A stretch of DNA of 46,204 nucleotides from positions 1 to 46,204 of IMG/VR virus record IMGVR_UViG_3300044631_000900; one strand, written 5' to 3'. The first letter of the stretch is position 1, and every line of letters starts with the position of its first letter. The translations under genes and the position numbers were made by a program. Of this stretch, positions 23,396-33,398 are shown piece after piece. This DNA is from a virus. A model generated the notes under the pieces. That model was not told where the DNA came from. It worked only from the letters and a program-made list of their open reading frames with translations, and made no database searches.

Positions 23396-25509
23396 TATGC
23401 GGAAACTCCGATAACCTGAATAGCCTCTACCTTTGGAACAATGTGAGATTGCGTTGCAAGAAGAACGATCTTAATTTGCATCGATGTATAGCGATCGAAC
23501 TCTACATATTCTGAGTTGACATATCTTACAGTGTTATCATTTTCAACATTGTTCCATGCAATATTTCTGTACTTCAGTTTATCGATAACAATATCTGATC
23601 TTGTAACTCCGGCCGACACGAGACTTGAAGTTGTAATGTTTCGATATGTGCTGATCGCAGTAGTATTTGCTGCCGAGACCACGAACACTTCATGATTACC
23701 AAAGTCTTGATCTTTGATTCGAATCAAGTCGCCAGCAGTCACTGTCGCCGAATGATCGCTTGTTGTAGTAATTGTATTCGAACCAGATGTAATTGATCCA
23801 GTTCCTGGAAGAGCGACTTGAAGTTCAGGAGCAGTATCAAATCCATATGTAAACTCGTAGAAGTCATTTGGATCTGTCGAGCTAAAGCGATCGATATTAT
23901 CTTTTAATACAAGCGGAGTCCACGCTTTACTTTGGAATGATTCTCTGTCTGCCGCGTTATGAACTTTTGCATAGACTTTGATTTCTGTTCCAGCTGGACG
24001 ATATCCTGTCAGATATACTACGATATCTTCTGCATATTTGTCTTGGGCAAATCTAATAACTTTTGAAAGATACTTCGATTTAGCAAGGCCGTTTGCGCCA
24101 GTTTCTGTATCATAACTAGCAATGCTGCTAAGTCCTACTGTTCTTGTTTCTGTGTAAACGTTGTTGATGTCGTTCTGATAGAAGTAGAAGTCAAGTTCGC
24201 GAGTCGTTGCATAAGGAACGCTGAAGCGGTCGATTTCGGCACTGCTCACAGCAATATTTAGATTCGCGACAACTGATTTTCTTCTGTCTCCAAAAAGATT
24301 CGAGCTCTTTGAGGTATCAACTTCGACTGAGCGAGATAAGATATATCCTGTCGCCGACGTATCATTCATTTGAAGAAGATTAATGTTTGTTGATGTAGAA
24401 GACAACTGATTCGCAGAGTTGGCAATCTTATAGTTAAGAGTAAATGTAGATCCAGAAGGATTGCCGATTAAGAATGAAGGCTTAAAGTTATCAACAGGAT
24501 AGCTATCGATAGAAGCGATATTTGCAGTTGCTCCTGATCTTTCTCCTATAATTCTGCCGCCACTCACCGCAAATTTGTTTGTAGCATTTGCTGAAGAGTC
24601 TGCCAAAATCAACTTATACTTTGGATAATCTATGTTATAAGCTAAACCTACAGGAGGAACTTTATAATCGATTCCAGAAGCAGAGAAAGCTGGCAGGCTT
24701 GCAATTGTCATATGCGTGGCATTCGTGATAGCATTGACAGACAGAATCTGTTTTGCGCCGCCGCTTTGAACTAAAATTTTAGCTCCGCCAAAAAGATTAG
24801 TAAATGTGGTTGCAATACCAACTACGTTCAAACTGTTCGTAGAAACTGTGACAGTGCCACTGGCATTCGCGATGTCTTGATAGATGTATTCTCCACCGAT
24901 AAATGCACCTGTATTGGTATTGTCAATCGTAAAGAATTCATAATCTTTATTTACAAGACTGATTGTAATGTTATTGGCAGTGTATCTGGCCACCTTTACC
25001 TTAAACTTCAGATCTCTGTCGCTCAGTGAACGATGAGTAGAAGTGTTCGTAGGAACATATAGCTTTCCGCCATGTGTTCCTCTTGAACCTACAGACAATG
25101 TATTAGTAATCTGACCGTCGGTTACGAGTCTATCACCGAGTACGTTTTGCCATACATCAAATCCTGGATCATTAAATTTAAGAACTAATCCGTAATGCTT
25201 TCCAGTGGCCAAACGAACAGGATCTTTAAATCCGATTACTGTTGCCGCTGAAGCATCTTGAGAAGTATTAATCAAATCATACTGAATAAGAGTCATGGAG
25301 TTGCGAAGCTGACGAGTCTCAAAAGGAGAATCGTTTTCTACTTCGCAAATCCAAGCATTTACTGTAGGAGCCACTGCACCTGAAACGGTGGCTCCACGCA
25401 CAGGCTTAGCTTTAAAGAATACGTCGATGGATGTGAGCATGACTTCAGGAGCGTTAGCCACTGTTTGCGGATTCACGTAAAAGGTTTGAATATAGTTAAA
25501 GCCAGACAT
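23395..25509 (-). CDS. Large peripheral baseplate/fibre-attachment structural protein
   Basis: 704 residues with an N-terminal MSGFNYIQTFYVNPQTVANA. A beta-rich body follows, including VNAWICEVENDSP, ATGKHYGLVLKFNDPGFDVW and DRDLKFKVKVARYTANN. The C-terminal half holds RTVGLSSIASYDTETGANG and ETYKVYAKVHNAAD-like segments. The segment FYEFTYGFDTAPELQVALPG and the closing EYVEFDRYTSMQIKIVLLAT match structural proteins that follow the DUF4815 gene in marine T4-like phages. AGAGGAAA lies 6 bases before the ATG. It is likely part of the outer baseplate that carries the fibres. Confidence 0.7.
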   Translation of the reverse strand: MSGFNYIQTFYVNPQTVANAPEVMLTSIDVFFKAKPVRGATVSGAVAPTVNAWICEVENDSPFETRQLRNSMTLIQYDLINTSQDASAATVIGFKDPVRLATGKHYGLVLKFNDPGFDVWQNVLGDRLVTDGQITNTLSVGSRGTHGGKLYVPTNTSTHRSLSDRDLKFKVKVARYTANNITISLVNKDYEFFTIDNTNTGAFIGGEYIYQDIANASGTVTVSTNSLNVVGIATTFTNLFGGAKILVQSGGAKQILSVNAITNATHMTIASLPAFSASGIDYKVPPVGLAYNIDYPKYKLILADSSANATNKFAVSGGRIIGERSGATANIASIDSYPVDNFKPSFLIGNPSGSTFTLNYKIANSANQLSSTSTNINLLQMNDTSATGYILSRSVEVDTSKSSNLFGDRRKSVVANLNIAVSSAEIDRFSVPYATTRELDFYFYQNDINNVYTETRTVGLSSIASYDTETGANGLAKSKYLSKVIRFAQDKYAEDIVVYLTGYRPAGTEIKVYAKVHNAADRESFQSKAWTPLVLKDNIDRFSSTDPNDFYEFTYGFDTAPELQVALPGTGSITSGSNTITTTSDHSATVTAGDLIRIKDQDFGNHEVFVVSAANTTAISTYRNITTSSLVSAGVTRSDIVIDKLKYRNIAWNNVENDNTVRYVNSEYVEFDRYTSMQIKIVLLATQSHIVPKVEAIQVIGVSA

Positions 25510-25531
25510 GCATTTCCTCTTTTATTTTTAT

Positions 25532-25539
25532 TATTTATC
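25532..25539 (-). promoter_or_regulatory. T4-type late promoter (GATAAATA)
   Basis: GATAAATA on the minus strand in the 46-base gap between two structural genes, 23 bases before the ATG at 25509. It fits the NATAAATA late pattern, and the non-coding location supports it. Confidence 0.45.
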
Positions 25540-25555
25540 TACCACTCTGTTGATC

Positions 25556-28500
25556 TTATGGTATATTGAAATTTATCTGTGATTCAAAGTTTCGAAGATC
25601 GAGTCTAAGCACGTTGTAAGTACCACTTGGATCAATGAATGTATCAACTGCTGATTCAGTTGCATTACCTCCTCCGCCACCACTCTGAGTGTTAGTTCTG
25701 GCGTCAGCTTGTGCAACAGAAGTAGAAGTGGTTGAAGCAGTAACATTCAGATTATTAGTATTTGTAGCAGAAAGATTAGAGTAGTAGGCAAGAGTAATTG
25801 CACCTGCTGCTCTCGAAGTTCCATCAGTGTTTTCAATTACAAATCGTTTTTGTCCAGCAATATTAGAGATGATACGATTTTGTGCCGTAACATCAGTTGC
25901 CGCTTCATCGAGACCAGCATCATAATAAAAATCGAATGTCATGACACCGTTTTCGTCGCTTCGAAGGCCAGTAGTATTCGTTGTAGATGTTCTTACTTGT
26001 GAACACTTCGAAGTTCTGTTTTCTCCATCAAACGTAAACGTATGATTTGTATTCGGCTTCAAGCCAGATACAGAAATTACAAACTTCTGAGAATCGGCAA
26101 TGTATTGTTGATTAATATCGCCGCCAAAAACGTAATAATTAAGCAACGAATTGGTAATTGTAAATGAACTCGGGTTTATGTTATGTACAGCGCCCGTATA
26201 TTCAAACGTATTTGGATTCGCTACCGTAATTGTCGAAGTTGTTACAGAATCTGTAGGATATTGCAGAAGGTAACCATAAGTTCCCGTTCTACCTTCTCCA
26301 CCAAATAGACCACCGCGTTTCTTGCCCTTGTATATTCTCACTTTTGCATATTGGCCTGCCGCAGGATCATGCGTCCACGTGATCTTAAATTGATCTTCAA
26401 GGAAAGTACCAGAATCGATACCAGTTGGATATGACTTACGCTCTATGCTTCCGACATGCTCGACTCCACGACCATCATTTAATTGTCTTATTTGATAGAG
26501 TCTGGCAATATCTGCGCTGGTAATAGAAGTCGCAGAAGCAGAAGTTTGAGTGGCCGTCCATGGACCATTTTCTGAAGCTCCTTGATAGACGGTTGCCGAA
26601 ATGGCATTGTCGCGAGAAACTACATAAAGTTCTGCTGGTCCAGAAAGACTGCTGAATCGATAAACGAATTCTTCGAACACTGTACCAGAATCCGAAACGC
26701 TGGTGCTTCTTTCTCTTGCTACTGTTGATTCTATTCTTTGAGTAACAGTAGTAACAACCACATTTCCAGTTGTATTTGCAACAGTATTTGCAGCAGTATT
26801 TGCAGCAGTATTTGCAACTGGAAGAGGTCCAGCAGTCGCGACGCTTTGTTCTCCAATAACAAACTCGTTATATGGAAGTGTCAGAATGCCATCTTCTTGT
26901 CCTGTGCCATCTGGCTTAAACTGAAGATTTAACTCTCTCAGATATGGACCAAGCTGGTCGTTTTTAATAGTAGCATAAAATTCTGGGCTTCCGATGTCTG
27001 CATAAACATAGTCGGTGAAAGGATCTACGAAGAATCCAAACTTAAATCTATCAAGTGCCGCGTCGAGGCTACTCGGAATAAATCTTGCCTTTGCGAGCGC
27101 TTCGGCAAGAGTAAACGATACGTAATATTCCAGATCTTTAATTCTTCTATCAAGGCTACCGATATCAGACATCGTATAACGGCGTTGCTGAATGCGAGTT
27201 CTTTGAGAAGCACTAATTGAAGGCTTAATAGTATAGACATTCTTTCTTTTTCCAGAAATAGCGCTCGTCACCTTTGTATCTGTGATAGCAATCATCTCAG
27301 TCGAAAGCACTTCTGGAAGAGAAGGATACGGAGGAATGTTGTATATTTGCAAAGTAAGAGAGCTATCTTGTGCCGGTGGCAGGACAGGAGAAATGCTTGG
27401 TTCGCCACCTTTTATTTCAAATCCACCGATAGAATTGATAATAACTCGATCAACTCTTCCAAGATAAGAACTTACATTTGCAGACAATGTAGAGTTAGGC
27501 ACAGGGAAAAATGCGCTAGCCGAAGAGAAGTAGTTTGTATTCGAAGGCAGTGTAGGATTGATAATCGACGCAGCGTTTGCACCAGCAGCAACTGAAGAAA
27601 TATCAGTCACATAGTTGATTGTATTTGCAGCCGATGGACGAAGATCTACGCAATCTCTTACGTCATAATAAATTCCAGTTTTTCCTTCGAACTCTGGAAG
27701 TTCCATCGTATTAATGCTTACGTCGCTCACTAGCGAAGCAAGATTTGCACTGTCATTGATCGTATAAGAAGAGATTGTCTTGACACCTGACGCAGATTGG
27801 AAAGCATCAAACTTTACAAGAAGAATATCATTCGCAGCAAGCGCATCGTATCTTGGCTTTCTGACAAGCTTCGAAATATCAAGGAAATCTTCATTTTGAC
27901 CTGAGTCAATATAAAACTGGTTCGTGACGTCCGTAACACCGAATGTATTCTCGGTGAAGTACATCGTATTGCCAGTAAACTTATGAGCAGAAGTACTGTT
28001 TGAAGTCAGTGTAAGATTTGCTCCGCCGCGAGTAGCAGAGAGTGCGAATCCAGATGTATTTGCATATACGGCAAAGTATGTGGTAGCATTTGCAAGGCCA
28101 CCGAGTACTCCGACACCTGCAGCATTCGAATATAGAAGAGAATCGCCGTTCGCGAATGGGTTATTCGTGATAGTAATAAACGCGTTAGCGGTTCCAGATC
28201 CTGTAATATCTGTGGCTACGTTAAACGTAATATCTTGAGCAGTCGCGTCTTTCTTGTATACTCCACGAAGGCGATATACGTCAGATACACCGAGCGGCCA
28301 TGGTCCTTGAATACCTGCGCTGTTGTTATTTGCAATACGAATTCTTGCATAGTTACCACGATTTGACGTCTTGGCAGCAGAGCTTACATTGTTTCTTTGT
28401 GCATTATACACCACCGAAACAGGCATCGACGCGGCGGCATTTGAAGTAGCATTCGCAACATTATTACCGAAGTAGATCGTCATGACTTGACTGTTCGAAC

Positions 28501-30964
28501 TATCAACGTTCGCCCACTTCGTGGCTTTATTTGTCAGTGAGATCGGAATATTCTGTGGATAATAAAGAGTAATGCTACCACCAGAGTATGTTTTGCCTGG
28601 AGCAGTGGCGAGAGTCATTAATGTACTATTTGCAATCGATGCGATTTGGGCCACAGCAGTATTTCCAGCCGTAGAATTGGCAAGAAGAACATAATCTCCA
28701 GGAGAAAATTGTGTAGTAAATAATGAACCAGTTCCTACAACATTAGCAGTCGTATTATTAGCAGTACTAATAGTGCCTGTTGCGGTTATCTGAGACTTAA
28801 AGTTACCATTAGGAATTACAATCAAATCGCGTTTCTCAGAAGTATTCAGCTCTTCTGTATACGGGAAATATTCATTTGATGAAAGATTTAAAACAACATA
28901 ACCGTCAGAATTAGAAGTTTCAGTTGTGTTAATGGTTCTGTATTGATATGTGATGTTAGAAACATTCGACGTAGCATTCTTTAACTTGAAAAGAAGCGAT
29001 GAGTCTGAAGTATCTCGAAGTACTGCTCCAAGAGTAGCATCAATTACTACGTCAGCAATTGCTTTATTGCCACTGCTATAGTAGATGCTTCTTACGTCCT
29101 TAGTATTTGAACCGCCGTTCATCTTAATGTCAAAGAGATACATTCTGTATACGGCATTCGAATTACCTACATCTCCACTCTGATAAGCAAAAGTGCGGAG
29201 TCTTGCTGTACCAATCTTCGTTCCGACTGGGGAAATTGTAGTCGAGCCAGTGCTAATATAATTGGCGGCATTCGCATAAAGATCTACTTGACCACCGATG
29301 TCAAAGTTGAACGAACCGGCAAGTTCGTCGACTTCGAAATAGTTACCATAACCGAGACGAGTTTGCGAAGCAGGATCATTCAGCTTCGTCGTACCCTTAT
29401 TCATGTTTTGCTTATAGTTGTCGATAGTTTCGATACGAATACCGTTGATATAAGCTTTACCCGGATCAATGTTCATCTTGACAAGGCTAGCAGTATCTGA
29501 GAATGTGCCAGAATCTTTCGTCAGTGTAAGGAACTGATCGATGACATAGTTGCCAGATTCTTCGTAAGTTCTTGCTGCGAGTTGACGTCCGATGACATTA
29601 TAGACGGTGTCTTGATTTACACGATAAGGACGACCATCTGTGAACTCGATGATAGGAAGAAATTCTGAGTTTGCATCAGCTTCGGCTTTTGTCAGTACGC
29701 TGATGACTGGTGTCAGCTTTAGACGATCTGCACCAGGAGCGGCAAAGTTGAAAGTACCAGTGGCGTTGTCAAGAAGTGACTGATCTTGGTTCGAATTGAC
29801 GATGCTTTCGTTTGTATAGAAACCGACAGACTTATCAAAGCCAGTATTCGAATACTTGTTCACAACTTCAAACTGAGAAGCAACTCTCGAGAAGAATCCT
29901 TTCTGATAGATTGTGCCTTCGCCGATCGTAACGCCATAACCAGTTCCGATAGGAACAGCTGTCGCGTTTGCTACTTGGATCGTAGCAAGGAATGTTTCTG
30001 CTGCAAGTTCGAGCTCGCCTAATTCGGTGGCAGTAAATGTAGAAGTGGTCGAGTTATTTGCGATGGTAACATGCGGTTCGACATAATAGCCTGAACCTTG
30101 TCCAATGATCTGAACAGCTGTGACTTTACCTAGACTGTCTGTTGTAAGTGAACCAACGGCACCTGAACCAACAATTGCAACTACGTTAGCAGATACACCA
30201 GATCCGAAGTTACGAATCTGCTCGCCAGCTGCAAATCGGAACTTAATCGTATTTGCAGAAATAAGATCAGAATATTCTGGTCTCACCTTCAAGATAAGAG
30301 CAGAGCTATTAGCAGTTGTATTCGCTTCGATAATCACGGCATTTGCAACACCGTTCTGAATTACAGATCCGGCCACAAAGCTTGCAGCTGCTGCTGCACC
30401 GCCAGTACTATTTTGTACAGCAAGTGCCGACATCACTACAACCGTGTCGCTATTACTAAACTTCGAAGCGCCATCGTTTACTTTGATATTGAAGATAGGA
30501 TAAGACTTATTGAAAACTGTAAGAGTTTCATCTGCAGCAAATGAATCTGTTGAGAAATTATTTCCCGAACTGATGTAGTTCACAAACAGAGTGTTCAAAT
30601 CTGGTGAACGAGATTGCAGACCAGCAGCCGTCTTTACGATGTATGCTTCGACGTTTGCAGCATTCTTAACATATAAGTTGTTATAAAGAGTGATATCGAC
30701 TTGTAGACCATCGGTCGTCAGATCGTTGATCTTGATATAAGGAACTTTATCATGCTTAGTAATCGTACAACCATCGATGATTGTGCCACGCTTGAATACG
30801 TTGTCACCAAACTTCTCAATTTGATTTTGCAAGATTGACTGGAGCTGGTTAAGCTCACGGGCTTGGACTGCGACACCAGGCTGGAACAAGACTTTATAAA
30901 AGTCTTTCTTGACGTCGAAGTCATCAAAATAAGGAGATACGTTTAGGTTGGTTTCCAGAGCCAT
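25556..30964 (-). CDS. Giant structural protein with DUF4815-type N-terminus
   Basis: 1802 residues. The N-terminal segment VSPYFDDFDVKKDFYKVLF, followed by GVAVQARELNQLQSILQNQI, is the DUF4815 signature. From memory, it occurs in a giant peripheral baseplate protein of marine T4-like phages that stands where T4 gp10 lies. The long beta-rich body has short repeats (for example NPFANGDSLLYSN with LANATTYFAVYANTSGFALS around 940-990). A helix-type part (DIGSLDRRIKDLEYYVSFTL) lies at about 1260-1280. The C-terminus includes HNINPSSFTITNSLLNYYVF, then Asn-rich beta segments. The gene lies directly after gp8. It probably forms the outer rim of the baseplate. Confidence 0.8.
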   Translation of the reverse strand: MALETNLNVSPYFDDFDVKKDFYKVLFQPGVAVQARELNQLQSILQNQIEKFGDNVFKRGTIIDGCTITKHDKVPYIKINDLTTDGLQVDITLYNNLYVKNAANVEAYIVKTAAGLQSRSPDLNTLFVNYISSGNNFSTDSFAADETLTVFNKSYPIFNIKVNDGASKFSNSDTVVVMSALAVQNSTGGAAAAASFVAGSVIQNGVANAVIIEANTTANSSALILKVRPEYSDLISANTIKFRFAAGEQIRNFGSGVSANVVAIVGSGAVGSLTTDSLGKVTAVQIIGQGSGYYVEPHVTIANNSTTSTFTATELGELELAAETFLATIQVANATAVPIGTGYGVTIGEGTIYQKGFFSRVASQFEVVNKYSNTGFDKSVGFYTNESIVNSNQDQSLLDNATGTFNFAAPGADRLKLTPVISVLTKAEADANSEFLPIIEFTDGRPYRVNQDTVYNVIGRQLAARTYEESGNYVIDQFLTLTKDSGTFSDTASLVKMNIDPGKAYINGIRIETIDNYKQNMNKGTTKLNDPASQTRLGYGNYFEVDELAGSFNFDIGGQVDLYANAANYISTGSTTISPVGTKIGTARLRTFAYQSGDVGNSNAVYRMYLFDIKMNGGSNTKDVRSIYYSSGNKAIADVVIDATLGAVLRDTSDSSLLFKLKNATSNVSNITYQYRTINTTETSNSDGYVVLNLSSNEYFPYTEELNTSEKRDLIVIPNGNFKSQITATGTISTANNTTANVVGTGSLFTTQFSPGDYVLLANSTAGNTAVAQIASIANSTLMTLATAPGKTYSGGSITLYYPQNIPISLTNKATKWANVDSSNSQVMTIYFGNNVANATSNAAASMPVSVVYNAQRNNVSSAAKTSNRGNYARIRIANNNSAGIQGPWPLGVSDVYRLRGVYKKDATAQDITFNVATDITGSGTANAFITITNNPFANGDSLLYSNAAGVGVLGGLANATTYFAVYANTSGFALSATRGGANLTLTSNSTSAHKFTGNTMYFTENTFGVTDVTNQFYIDSGQNEDFLDISKLVRKPRYDALAANDILLVKFDAFQSASGVKTISSYTINDSANLASLVSDVSINTMELPEFEGKTGIYYDVRDCVDLRPSAANTINYVTDISSVAAGANAASIINPTLPSNTNYFSSASAFFPVPNSTLSANVSSYLGRVDRVIINSIGGFEIKGGEPSISPVLPPAQDSSLTLQIYNIPPYPSLPEVLSTEMIAITDTKVTSAISGKRKNVYTIKPSISASQRTRIQQRRYTMSDIGSLDRRIKDLEYYVSFTLAEALAKARFIPSSLDAALDRFKFGFFVDPFTDYVYADIGSPEFYATIKNDQLGPYLRELNLQFKPDGTGQEDGILTLPYNEFVIGEQSVATAGPLPVANTAANTAANTVANTTGNVVVTTVTQRIESTVARERSTSVSDSGTVFEEFVYRFSSLSGPAELYVVSRDNAISATVYQGASENGPWTATQTSASATSITSADIARLYQIRQLNDGRGVEHVGSIERKSYPTGIDSGTFLEDQFKITWTHDPAAGQYAKVRIYKGKKRGGLFGGEGRTGTYGYLLQYPTDSVTTSTITVANPNTFEYTGAVHNINPSSFTITNSLLNYYVFGGDINQQYIADSQKFVISVSGLKPNTNHTFTFDGENRTSKCSQVRTSTTNTTGLRSDENGVMTFDFYYDAGLDEAATDVTAQNRIISNIAGQKRFVIENTDGTSRAAGAITLAYYSNLSATNTNNLNVTASTTSTSVAQADARTNTQSGGGGGNATESAVDTFIDPSGTYNVLRLDLRNFESQINFNIP

Positions 30965-30968
30965 TTAA

Positions 30969-33398
30969 TTAAAACTCCAATACTATCTTTATAATTTCTG
31001 ATTTGTTATCGTTACGAGCGATAGGATCAAGATTCTCTAAGTAAAGAACCTCGCCGCTACCGACTACAAAGTCTCCATTGTATTTATTCAATAATGGGGA
31101 AAGCTCTGCAGAAGATACTACGCCTGCGATATCTCTGACTCCGCGAGGATCAAGATTGAAGATACCTGACTTATTGCTAATCCATAGTATGTCAGAACCA
31201 TCGATCTCATCGAGATGGTGGACTCTACCGCGCGGTTGCGCATATGAAATAAGACTTTCTTGCTTAATCTCTTCATCTTCGAGGAACGGCACGCCGCCAG
31301 TGCTAAATGTGCCAATCAATCGAGTTAGCTGGCGAGAGTAGTTGAATGAACTTGCTACTCTGTCGTTGATTTCAATCGTTCCAGTAATAGATGCTGTCGT
31401 ACCCGACACAGGAACTACGGTGTCTCCTGACATACCACCAACGCCGATGATACGACTGCCAGAAGTAAATACGCCTGCGACGTTTGACAATTCAATCTGA
31501 CTTGGTCCAGAGAATGCAACTGTGCCGCTCGCTTCTACAACGATAGCTGACACTTCGCAATCTTCTGCCGTAAACGAGCTATTTGTATTTGCAGTCGTAA
31601 TACGATAGTCTTGTGGAACATTGGCGACTGTCGAGATGTAGTTATTCGAACCGTCTGTGACAAGAACATAATCACCAACTTCAAAGGCATCTTTGTAAGT
31701 AGGAGCATCTGGATTTCTAAGAACTACAGTAATAACTCCGTTCGATCCTGATACACTTGCATCTCCATTAATCGTAATGAGAGGAGCTGAAGTATATCCA
31801 GTCCCGGCGTTAGTAATTGTAACAGATGTAATAACTCCTGAACCATTGTTTGCAAAGGTTGCAGCTGCACCAGTTCCATCGGTTCCTGAATTGTTGAAGA
31901 CGAGTTGATTGTTCGCAGTGCTATCGTATCCTGTTCCACCGCTTACGATAGTAGCAGTAGTCGAAAGAAGACCAAAGTCTGTCTTTTCAATCGTCGTGCT
32001 TGCGGAAGTAATAGAAACGTTGCCGTGCAGCTTTAACTTTCTATATTGATAGACTTTCTCACCAACAGAAAAACCTGGACCAATTACATTGTTGATATTC
32101 ATATCAACTTTTGTAAAGGCCGGATTCTTAATTACGCCGACTTGTCTAAAATCGTTTTCTGTAGAAATGATGCCGCTCTCGCTATTATTAAACTTAGCGC
32201 TGATGCATATTCTTTTTGCAAAGAGTTCATTGTAAGGATCTGAGCCATGACCATTCTTTGGAGAAATGATTGGACGCAATGATGCTGGTGCGAAGTATGT
32301 AGAACTTGACACAACCGGAGGAAGCTGAATAAATGTTTCGTCGAAAATAGATGGAGGAATAGTAATAGGCTGTTCAGAAACATATGATTCAGCCTTTCGA
32401 TAGTTTTCTCCTACCGCTAGCAATTCGACTCTATTTACGGAATTTGTAGATGCCGCATCGATATATACAATTCCTTCTGCAGGAGTCGACTCTTCGCCGT
32501 CTCCCCAAACGAATGCATATGGATATACTTCATAAGTGTCTCCAGCAGAAGGAGTATTAATAAATGAGGAATCAAGAATAAATTTCTTCTGCGCAGAAGT
32601 GCCTTCATAGTTAACGATTCTTCGATACTCGCCGATAGCAAGACCCGAAGTCATCTTCATGACACAACCTTGATAGTAGTCATCGATTGATACTGCTGTC
32701 GCTGGTGCACCATAAAATGTAGGAATACCTTGAACAGTAATATCTGAAGTTAAGAGTGTGGCACTGGCAATATAGTTGTCATAGCCTGCGCCGGGATCTT
32801 CTACCTTAATGACTTCAATCGTTCCTCGAGTTGCTCCATCGATCACCGCGGTGTTGGCAATGATAGGAATGTATTGCGAAGTAGCAAACTTTTCGTACTG
32901 AGATTTTGTGATAGTGTACATGTATTTCCATACATAACCATCGCCTGTTTCGACAGGATTGAGATCAGCGGCACTACCTACACGAGAAGGTGCAACAGTC
33001 GAGTTGACATTGATAGTATCAGTGCTTTTGTTGAACAAGCACTTCCAAACGTTGTATTCTGTATCGTCATCGACAGTGATAAAGAAGTTCTTAGTTTCAA
33101 GATCTCCGTCAAGATGATCATACATCGCATAGTGTGTGTTTGATTGCCACAAGTTCTTTTTCGCCATATGAACTGCATCATCAGAAGAAATTCTCTTCGC
33201 GAAGATCATGTTGTCATAGACATTCGTATCTGTATCACGAATGCTATTATTCGGAACAGGAATAATCGTGTCGCTGTTAGCATAAGGAATATGACGAGCA
33301 GCATACACAAAGTAATCATTGTTAGCAAAGCTATTCATGAAGTTTGCAGCTGCCGCTACATTAAAACTACTCGTAATGAGTTTTTGAGTTACTGCCAT
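30969..33398 (-). CDS. 8: Baseplate wedge protein gp8
   Basis: 809 residues; T4 gp8 has 334. The N-terminal part with FVYAARHIPYANSDTIIPVP and NVYDNMIFAKRISSDDAVHM, then WKCLFNKSTDT and GDGYVWKYMYTITKSQYEKF, is the gp8-like core of marine T4-like phages. An insertion with beta repeats (TIVSGGTGYDSTANN, TNAGTGYTSAPLITINGDAS) near 500-560 explains the length. The C-terminal part has RLIGTFSTGGVPFLEDEEI and ILWISNKSGIFNLDP. It lies next to gp7, as expected for wedge assembly, where gp8 joins the gp10-gp7 complex. Family assignment is by motif and order. Confidence 0.8.
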   Translation of the reverse strand: MAVTQKLITSSFNVAAAANFMNSFANNDYFVYAARHIPYANSDTIIPVPNNSIRDTDTNVYDNMIFAKRISSDDAVHMAKKNLWQSNTHYAMYDHLDGDLETKNFFITVDDDTEYNVWKCLFNKSTDTINVNSTVAPSRVGSAADLNPVETGDGYVWKYMYTITKSQYEKFATSQYIPIIANTAVIDGATRGTIEVIKVEDPGAGYDNYIASATLLTSDITVQGIPTFYGAPATAVSIDDYYQGCVMKMTSGLAIGEYRRIVNYEGTSAQKKFILDSSFINTPSAGDTYEVYPYAFVWGDGEESTPAEGIVYIDAASTNSVNRVELLAVGENYRKAESYVSEQPITIPPSIFDETFIQLPPVVSSSTYFAPASLRPIISPKNGHGSDPYNELFAKRICISAKFNNSESGIISTENDFRQVGVIKNPAFTKVDMNINNVIGPGFSVGEKVYQYRKLKLHGNVSITSASTTIEKTDFGLLSTTATIVSGGTGYDSTANNQLVFNNSGTDGTGAAATFANNGSGVITSVTITNAGTGYTSAPLITINGDASVSGSNGVITVVLRNPDAPTYKDAFEVGDYVLVTDGSNNYISTVANVPQDYRITTANTNSSFTAEDCEVSAIVVEASGTVAFSGPSQIELSNVAGVFTSGSRIIGVGGMSGDTVVPVSGTTASITGTIEINDRVASSFNYSRQLTRLIGTFSTGGVPFLEDEEIKQESLISYAQPRGRVHHLDEIDGSDILWISNKSGIFNLDPRGVRDIAGVVSSAELSPLLNKYNGDFVVGSGEVLYLENLDPIARNDNKSEIIKIVLEF